Source: Halobacillus litoralis (GTDB taxonomy: Bacteria > Bacillota > Bacilli > Bacillales > Halobacillaceae). Taken from it: a DNA stretch of 64,000 nt. Every line of letters starts with the position of its first letter. The stretch's first letter is position 1. The stretch lies in contig NZ_WMFA01000002.1 in assembly GCF_009856445.1 (NCBI RefSeq), positions 310,001 through 374,000 on the forward strand. The letters run 5' to 3'. Position numbers and translations under genes: made by a program. The notes beneath the pieces are model-generated. The model saw only the letters and a list, made by a program, of their open reading frames with translations, was not told the DNA's origin and did no database searches. Shown one piece after another: positions 59,370 to 64,000 of the stretch.

Positions 59370-59646
59370 TGAAAGCGGCAATGAAGAGAAGAGTAGATAA
59401 GCAGAAGTCTTTCCAGAGAGCTCCGGGTGCTGAAAAGGAGCAGGACTTCCCTTATTGAACCAAACCTCTGAGCTTCTCATGGGAACCTGATGGGGGATCA
59501 TGAGACGGGTGCTCCCGTTACAGAGACAGGGTATGAAGCGTACCTGTTGAGCTGGGTGTGGCGACACATTCATAAAACTGGGGTGGCACCGCGGATGAAA
59601 CAGACCTCGCCCCCAAGACCTACATGTCTTGGGGGCGAGGTTTTTT
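59370..59646 (+). ncRNA. T-box riboswitch leader upstream of an MFS exporter
   Basis: Hallmark T-box sequence GGGTGGCACCGCGG at 59581-59594, stem I with AGTA (about 59393) and CCAGAGAGCT (59413-59422) motifs, and a strong terminator at 59605-59646 (CCTCGCCCCCAAGAC, loop, its complement, T6). The anti-acceptor bulge TGGC fits a tRNA with discriminator G. In the specifier loop, TTGAACCAAACC at 59455-59466, CAA (Gln) fits that base best; CCA (Pro) is the alternative by spacing but would need another discriminator base. Uncharged tRNA binding would turn on the downstream gene. Confidence 0.9.
59605..59646 (+). terminator. T-box-controlled terminator
   Basis: CCTCGCCCCCAAGAC, 6-base loop, GTCTTGGGGGCGAGG, TTTTTT; mutually exclusive with the T-box antiterminator. 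Confidence 0.88.
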
Positions 59647-59680
59647 ATTGCTCTGAAATGATCTCTAAGGAGGGGGAATC

Positions 59681-60892
59681 ATGTTTCGTTCGTGGAAGTA
59701 TCCGTTTCTATTATTATCAGGGATCGGCTTATCGAATATCGGAGATTGGATTTATTTGATTGCGTTGAATCTTATCGTGCTTGAAATGACAGGTTCGCCA
59801 CTGGCTGTCGCTGTTTTGTACTTGCTGAAGCCGGTGGCTGCGCTTCTAACAAACGTATGGGCAGGATCTTTCGTGGACAGGGTGGATCAGCGGAATCTAA
59901 TGATTGGTCTTGATGTGTTCAGGGCTATCTTACTCGTTTTTCTCCCTGCTATGTCCTCACTTCCAGCGATGTATGGGCTTGTCTTGATTGTGAACATGGC
60001 GGGTGCTGTTTTCGAGCCTGCATCAATGACGTATGTAACCAAGTTGATTCCGAGAGAGAAGCGGAAACGATTCAACGCACTGAGAAGTTTGATTGATTCG
60101 GGAGGATTTCTGATCGGACCTGCGATGGCAGGCGTGTTGTTTATCATCGGAACGCCCGAACTGGCGATTTACTTTAATGCCTGTACATTTTTCCTTTCTG
60201 GAATAATTACTCTATGGCTTCCCCGTTTGGAAAAAGAAACAGGAGCAGGAAAGGAAGCATGGTCGGTGGCCTTGCTCAGGAAAGATTGGAACGTTGTGCG
60301 GACGTTTGCGAAACAGCACATCTTCATCATGACAGTTTATTTTCTATTCGGACTGATGATGGTCATGACAGCGGCGCTCGACTCATTGGAAGCCGCTTTT
60401 TCCAAAGAAGTGCTCGGGCTTACGGACACGGCGTATGGTTTTCTGGTGAGTATTGCAGGTGCGGGAATTGCCGTAGGGGCCCTGGTCGTTACGTGTGTCG
60501 GCAAAGATTTATCCACGAGGCTGCTTCTCACTGGCGGTGGTTTGTTTGTAGCCTGTGGCTATTTGATTTACGCATGTTCGGTGGATTTTTCAGGAGCGGC
60601 GCTCGGGTTCTTTCTGCTGTCGTTCGCACTTGCCTTTGCAAATACCGGCTTTCACACCTTCTATCAGGAGTCTATCCCTGTTGGAGTGATGGGCAGGGTG
60701 ACGAGCGTGTTCGGTTTACTGGAAAGTGTGCTCGTCATCCTTGCGACCATCACTATTGGAGCTGCAGCTGAATGGGTTTCGGTCAAAGCGGCGGTTGTAG
60801 GAGGGTCCTGGATGATGCTTTTAGTAACGTTAGGGATCGCTTTTGTCAATCGGCAGGGGAAGGAGAAGGAAGTGGATGAGGCAGCGGTGTAG
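59681..60892 (+). CDS. MFS transporter (MefA/EntS-like exporter) under T-box control
   Basis: 403 residues, 12 membrane spans. SGIGLSNIGDWIYLIALNLIVLEMTGSPLAVAVLYLLKPVAALL is the N-terminal signature of MFS_3-type exporters; FVDRVDQRNLMIGLDVFRAI is motif A-like. Likely substrate: small peptide, amino-acid derivative or antibiotic. Regulation by a T-box suggests a link with amino-acid shortage or a tRNA-synthetase inhibitor. GGAGGGGG precedes ATG 59681. Confidence 0.88.
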   Translation: MFRSWKYPFLLLSGIGLSNIGDWIYLIALNLIVLEMTGSPLAVAVLYLLKPVAALLTNVWAGSFVDRVDQRNLMIGLDVFRAILLVFLPAMSSLPAMYGLVLIVNMAGAVFEPASMTYVTKLIPREKRKRFNALRSLIDSGGFLIGPAMAGVLFIIGTPELAIYFNACTFFLSGIITLWLPRLEKETGAGKEAWSVALLRKDWNVVRTFAKQHIFIMTVYFLFGLMMVMTAALDSLEAAFSKEVLGLTDTAYGFLVSIAGAGIAVGALVVTCVGKDLSTRLLLTGGGLFVACGYLIYACSVDFSGAALGFFLLSFALAFANTGFHTFYQESIPVGVMGRVTSVFGLLESVLVILATITIGAAAEWVSVKAAVVGGSWMMLLVTLGIAFVNRQGKEKEVDEAAV

Positions 60893-61014
60893 CTCACGGT
60901 TTTTGATGAAGGATGGTTACATTTTCATGACCCAGTCAGCGGTAGGGTTTGATTTGTCACCACTCTTGGGTAAGGATAGGGAATATATAGATGAAAAAGT
61001 TGGTGGAGGTTCTT

Positions 61015-61494
61015 ATGTCAAAGGTTCAACGAATCATCATGAGTATAGGTTTTATCGGCTATCTTCTGTTTCTCACGTTTTACATGTTTTTTCAATCGCG
61101 TGGGTCGGCGGGGATGTCTATGAGTCTAGTGGAATATATACAAAACCGTTCCAATCTGGTTCCGTTCAAAACCATCGGGAATTATATAACAGCTTGGGAG
61201 AATGGGACGATGAATACGTGGACGGCTGTAAAAAATCTGCTTGGGAATGTGCTGGTATTCATCCCGATGGGCATTTTCCTGCCTTCTTTGTTTGGAAAAT
61301 TGAGACGGATGAGTGCCTACCTGCTTGCCTTCGTATTGATCATCCTCACAGCTGAAGTCACGCAATTACTGACGCAGAGAGGGAGTTTTGATATCGACGA
61401 TTTTATTTTGAATCTTTTGGGTGCCTGGCTTGGTTTCCTTGTGTGGAATACATCTGTCATCCAACAATGGGTAGGTGAGAGACGCGGTGAATAG
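61015..61494 (+). CDS. VanZ-like family membrane protein
   Basis: 159 residues, four spans. RSNLVPFKTIGNYITAW and VKNLLGNVLVFIPMGIFLPSLF and EVTQLLTQRGSFDIDDFILNLLGAWLGFL are the three conserved VanZ blocks (N-L-x-P-F, G-N, F-D-I-D-D). VanZ itself gives low-level teicoplanin resistance; chromosomal homologues have unknown roles. ATG 61015 after GTGGAGG is preferred to 60991. Overlaps the next gene by a few codons. Confidence 0.88.
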   Translation: MSKVQRIIMSIGFIGYLLFLTFYMFFQSRGSAGMSMSLVEYIQNRSNLVPFKTIGNYITAWENGTMNTWTAVKNLLGNVLVFIPMGIFLPSLFGKLRRMSAYLLAFVLIILTAEVTQLLTQRGSFDIDDFILNLLGAWLGFLVWNTSVIQQWVGERRGE

Positions 61495-62038
61495 ATTTGT
61501 CGTGATGACTGTCGGGATGACGCACAGCGGAAAGTCGACATTTGCGGGAATGCTTGAGGAAAAGGTGAAGAACTCGATAGTGATTGACCAGGATAATCAT
61601 GCAGCGTTTTTGAATACCCATTATTCCAGGCTCGTCCCTGGAGATGGTCCGAATACGATCAAACACAGCATGACGAAAATGATTGTCGACCATGCGATTG
61701 TAGAAACAGATCTGCATCTCATCATTTGTAATTCGAACAGGAATGCAAAGGCAAGGAATGCGCTGTTGGAAGACTTTAAAAGGAAAGGCTTTTCTACGAT
61801 ACTTGTATATTTTAATGTGCCGGACTCCATCCTTGAAACACGTGTAAGAGAAACAAAGCGGGATCCATCCGTTTTACGCACCGTTTCTTCATTTGATGAG
61901 GTACTGCGACGTCAGCAGGAAGAATCGCTATTTCTATCGTCCCCGTCTGTTGAGGAAGCGGATCACTTTTTTACCATTGAAGAAGAGGGAGAAATCAGCG
62001 GTGTGCTTGCAAAAGTTGCGGAGCTTCTATCGTCCTAG
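61487..62038 (+). CDS. P-loop kinase-like ATPase (AAA/zeta-toxin-like)
   Basis: 183 residues. Walker A GMTHSGKSTFAGML near the start, IVIDQDNHAAFLNTHY next, LIICNSNRNAKARNALL and VPDSILETRVRETKRDP (lid Arg residues). The layout matches small-molecule or zeta-toxin-like kinases; target unknown. GTG 61487 preferred (GGTGAGAG upstream); GTG 61475 also possible. Overlaps vanZ-like stop, so likely co-transcribed. Confidence 0.8.
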   Translation: MNRFVVMTVGMTHSGKSTFAGMLEEKVKNSIVIDQDNHAAFLNTHYSRLVPGDGPNTIKHSMTKMIVDHAIVETDLHLIICNSNRNAKARNALLEDFKRKGFSTILVYFNVPDSILETRVRETKRDPSVLRTVSSFDEVLRRQQEESLFLSSPSVEEADHFFTIEEEGEISGVLAKVAELLSS

Positions 62039-62088
62039 TATAAGAATCTCGTATTCTGGCTATGCTAGTGATAGAAAGGATGATGGGC

Positions 62089-62277
62089 ATGCAGTACATG
62101 GAGAAGACGAACAAAGTGATGGCCGATCTTATTTCAGGGAAACGTAGTCATTTCGGAAATTATTCTTATCATCAGTCGGTGTTTACGGATGGCGTAAAGG
62201 AAGTGCCGGAATGGGAAGTGCGTCAGTTCGTGCTCAATTATTTTATGGCTCTTGAGAATGTGAAGAGTCACGCGTGA
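62089..62277 (+). CDS. Hypothetical protein (62 aa)
   Basis: Soluble, starting MQYMEKTNKVMADLISGKRS and continuing HFGNYSYHQSVFTDG. ATG 62089 is eight bases from AAAGGA; an ATG at 62083 is too close. No motif recognised. It sits 50 bases downstream of the kinase-like gene and may belong to the same transcript. Confidence 0.55.
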   Translation: MQYMEKTNKVMADLISGKRSHFGNYSYHQSVFTDGVKEVPEWEVRQFVLNYFMALENVKSHA

Positions 62278-62528
62278 GTCCAGGATTTATTATAGGTACA
62301 CACTCGCTGAAAAAAGCAGGTGTGTACCTTTTGCGTTTTCATAGTAAGCAAACAGAAATATCGAAAAAAAGTGTAGTCCTAGGGTTATCCCTAGAATTAT
62401 CATCTACTCCCATCGGGGGAATTCTGATAAAATGAAGTCTACTTGAGATGATAGGGAGCTCAATCAAATTGAAAACCCCCATGAATACTGATAACATGAA
62501 GAAAAATGAACGTAAATGAGGGAAGCAC

Positions 62529-63071
62529 ATGGCAAGAGTATCGAAACGGCAAAAGATTTTGGAAGCAGCCGCACTCATTGTCCGGGAAAAGGGAAGCGAT
62601 GCGCTCACCCTGGACGCTGTCGCTAAACGGGCAGAAGTGAGCAAGGGCGGACTGTTGTATCACTTTTCCACAAAAGAAGCGCTTGTAGAAGGTCTCGTTC
62701 AGTACATGAACGATGTCTACCGGGAGAATGTGGAAGAATTAGTAGAAAACGATGAAGAGGACACAGGGAAATGGGCACGGTCGTTCATTAACGTCATGCA
62801 CGATAAAAGTACGGAAAACCGTCCGCTTAGTTCTGGGATGCTCGCCGCTCAAGGGATCAATCCCAAGTTGTTGAAACCTCTGCAGGATACATATGCCGAC
62901 TGGCAGAACCATATCGAGCATGACGGCCTCGACCAGGTCGATGCGACGATCCTGCGTCTTGCGGTTGATGGGTTATGGCTGTCTGAGATTTTCGGGCTCG
63001 GAAATTTGCCGCCGACGCTCAGAAAACAGGTGCTTGAACGATTGAACGAACAAACATATAAACCGAAATAA
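62529..63071 (+). CDS. TetR/AcrR family transcriptional regulator
   Basis: 180 residues. HTH domain KILEAAALIVREKGSDALTLDAVAKRAEVSKGGLLYHFSTKEALVEGLVQY, of the subgroup with G-G-L-L-Y-H-F; the C-terminal helical domain should bind a small ligand. Target genes are not evident; a terminator follows, so it is a single-gene unit. ATG 62529. Confidence 0.88.
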   Translation: MARVSKRQKILEAAALIVREKGSDALTLDAVAKRAEVSKGGLLYHFSTKEALVEGLVQYMNDVYRENVEELVENDEEDTGKWARSFINVMHDKSTENRPLSSGMLAAQGINPKLLKPLQDTYADWQNHIEHDGLDQVDATILRLAVDGLWLSEIFGLGNLPPTLRKQVLERLNEQTYKPK

Positions 63072-63109
63072 AAATCACCAGCTCTTCTGAAAGAGCTGGT
63101 GATTTTTTT
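63069..63109. terminator. Strong bidirectional terminator
   Basis: AAAAATCACCAGCTCTT, CTG, AAGAGCTGGTGATTTTTTT between convergent genes. Confidence 0.88.
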
Positions 63110-63120
63110 CTGTAGAAAGC

Positions 63121-63522
63121 TTATGCGTAGGCCTTTTCCGTACGTTCCTGGAATACTTTTCTTGCCTGGGTAAGAGCATTGATGACGGATGGAAAACCGA
63201 CGTAAGGAATCAGCTGCATCATCGATTCTATGATTTCTTTTTCCGAGAGCCCGGCATTTAGAGCGGTATTGATGTGAAGCTCGAGCTGCGGCAGGCTGCC
63301 GGACCCTTGGGTGACAAGGCTTGAAAGCACGGTCAGGGCACGGGATTGTTTACTCAAATGATCGCGGTTGTAAATATCGCCGTAGGCAAATTCGATGATG
63401 TATGTTCCGAGATCCGGGGCGATATCCTCCAACGCTTTCATCAGTTCAAAATGGTTGGTGCCTTTTTCTTCATCTGTATAGGATTTTAAGGTTTCCAATC
63501 CTTTTTCATAGCGAGTAGTCAT
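63121..63522 (-). CDS. Carboxymuconolactone decarboxylase (CMD/AhpD-like) family protein
   Basis: 133 residues, all helical. LSKQSRALTVLSSLVTQGSGSLPQLELHINTALNAGLSEKEIIESMMQLIPYVGFPSVINAL is the CMD core with the conserved H and E-x-x-E. It has no CxxC, so it is CMD-like rather than a peroxidase-type AhpD. Cytoplasmic, possibly in aromatic breakdown; substrate unknown. GGAAGACAC-like site before ATG 63522. Confidence 0.85.
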   Translation of the reverse strand: MTTRYEKGLETLKSYTDEEKGTNHFELMKALEDIAPDLGTYIIEFAYGDIYNRDHLSKQSRALTVLSSLVTQGSGSLPQLELHINTALNAGLSEKEIIESMMQLIPYVGFPSVINALTQARKVFQERTEKAYA

Positions 63523-63538
63523 GATGTGTCTTCCTTTC

Positions 63539-64000
63539 TTAAGATGCTTTCTTGTTTTCTTTTTCTTCTTTGGCGCGGTCTTCGTTGACCATTTTAATGA
63601 ACGACCACCCGAGAATCGGCAGGATGATCAGAAGTGGGAAACCACCGACGATACTGATTGTCTGAAGGGTTGTCAGTCCACCCATGTTCATGAAGATCAT
63701 CGGTAGAATCGATAAAGCCAATGCCCAGAACAGGCGGTTCCATTTCAGTGGTTCACCTTCGACGTGTTTTTGTACAACGGATGCAATGACATACGAGCCG
63801 GAGTCATAAGTCGTCGATAAGAAAATGGTGGCGAGCAGAATGAACACGATAATCGCGAGTGTTGCGAGCGGCAGTTCCGTCAACGTGCCGATGATCGCCG
63901 CCGGTGCTCCTTGCTGGTTCAAGGTTTCGATGACTGGATATTGACCACTCAATTCGAGATACATGGAGTAGTTTCCTAGGATTCCGAAGAAAAGGATCGT
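63539..64000 (-). CDS. BCCT family transporter (partial, 5' end off window)
   Basis: C-terminal 153 residues of a betaine/carnitine/choline transporter. FFGILGNYSMYLELSGQYPV, then IIVFILLATIFLSTTYDSGSYVIASVVQKHVEGEPLKWNRLFWAL and FPLLIILPILGWSFIKMV are the last four spans and their loops; the tail is charged (NEDRAKEEKENKKAS). Na+-driven uptake of compatible solutes is the family role, fitting a salt-tolerant host. Reads leftward from beyond 64000. Confidence 0.9.
   Translation of the reverse strand, partial: TILFFGILGNYSMYLELSGQYPVIETLNQQGAPAAIIGTLTELPLATLAIIVFILLATIFLSTTYDSGSYVIASVVQKHVEGEPLKWNRLFWALALSILPMIFMNMGGLTTLQTISIVGGFPLLIILPILGWSFIKMVNEDRAKEEKENKKAS

Noticed and set aside
63946-63965. 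Minus-strand TATCTCGAATTGAG resembling the cassette left box
   Set aside because: It is coding sequence of the BCCT transporter (YLEL), without AACGGGGGC after it; chance match.
1-64000. tRNA, rRNA, insertion sequences and prophage genes
   Set aside because: Looked for tRNA-like cloverleaf ends, rRNA blocks, transposase motifs and phage structural genes; none seen.

Overview
The window looks like chromosome from a low-to-medium GC, probably halotolerant Bacillaceae (Halobacillus/Pontibacillus-like). Grounds: a Bm3R1-type repressor with its 20-bp operator next to a CYP102-type P450, a gnt operon carrying the Bacillus GntR operator, a T-box leader, strong GGAGG ribosome binding sites, a BCCT osmolyte transporter and acidic proteins. 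The genus is an inference. No tRNA, rRNA, transposase, integrase or CRISPR array was seen.

Region 1 (1-3.3 kb): ordinary chromosome. It holds the start of a branched-chain amino acid carrier (BrnQ), a small CxxC protein, and a three-gene unit of APH-like kinase, GNAT and MaoC-like hot-dog protein.

Region 2 (3.4-31.6 kb): an AT-rich array that I do not recognise as a described system. About 36 copies of a 40-110 bp repeat lie in the same (+) orientation, usually one after each gene. The repeat has a palindromic left box (TATCTCGAAATCGAGTCTT or similar), a short variable spacer, then AACGGGGGC running into a variable hairpin that often resembles a terminator. Three full copies of 106-111 bp end in an inverted copy of the left box, so the whole element can fold like an integron attC site. 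The cargo is cassette-like: GNATs, APH-like kinases, DJ-1/PfpI, S51 peptidase, alpha/beta hydrolase, RDD and other small membrane proteins, lipoproteins, an HNH protein, and an inverted protease-toxin-immunity block. Two cassettes (GNAT and DJ-1) occur twice, 14 and 12 kb apart and in a different order. Their homology starts and stops inside the repeat, at the spacer between the left box and AACGGGGGC. Truncated, chimeric and decayed genes (APH 5' fragment, Nudix remnant, lipoprotein remnant) fit repeated recombination. No recombinase is present in the window.

Region 3 (31.6-40.7 kb): carbohydrate and stress functions. These are two Gfo/Idh/MocA oxidoreductases, a gntR-gntK-gntP gluconate operon read leftward with a GntR operator, and a Bcr/CflA exporter.

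Region 4 (40.8-51 kb): a TetR repressor and self-sufficient CYP102 P450, each preceded by a palindromic operator; an unusual nested hairpin; YhgE/Pip; an Old Yellow Enzyme; a nucleoside deaminase; and an RsbR-type STAS protein.

Region 5 (51-64 kb): a large anchored TIM-barrel glycosidase-like protein, DUF2200, EamA, DUF2254, DUF421 and NmrA-like proteins, then a T-box leader controlling an MFS exporter, VanZ-like protein with an overlapping P-loop kinase, TetR, a CMD/AhpD-like protein and the 3' end of a BCCT transporter.
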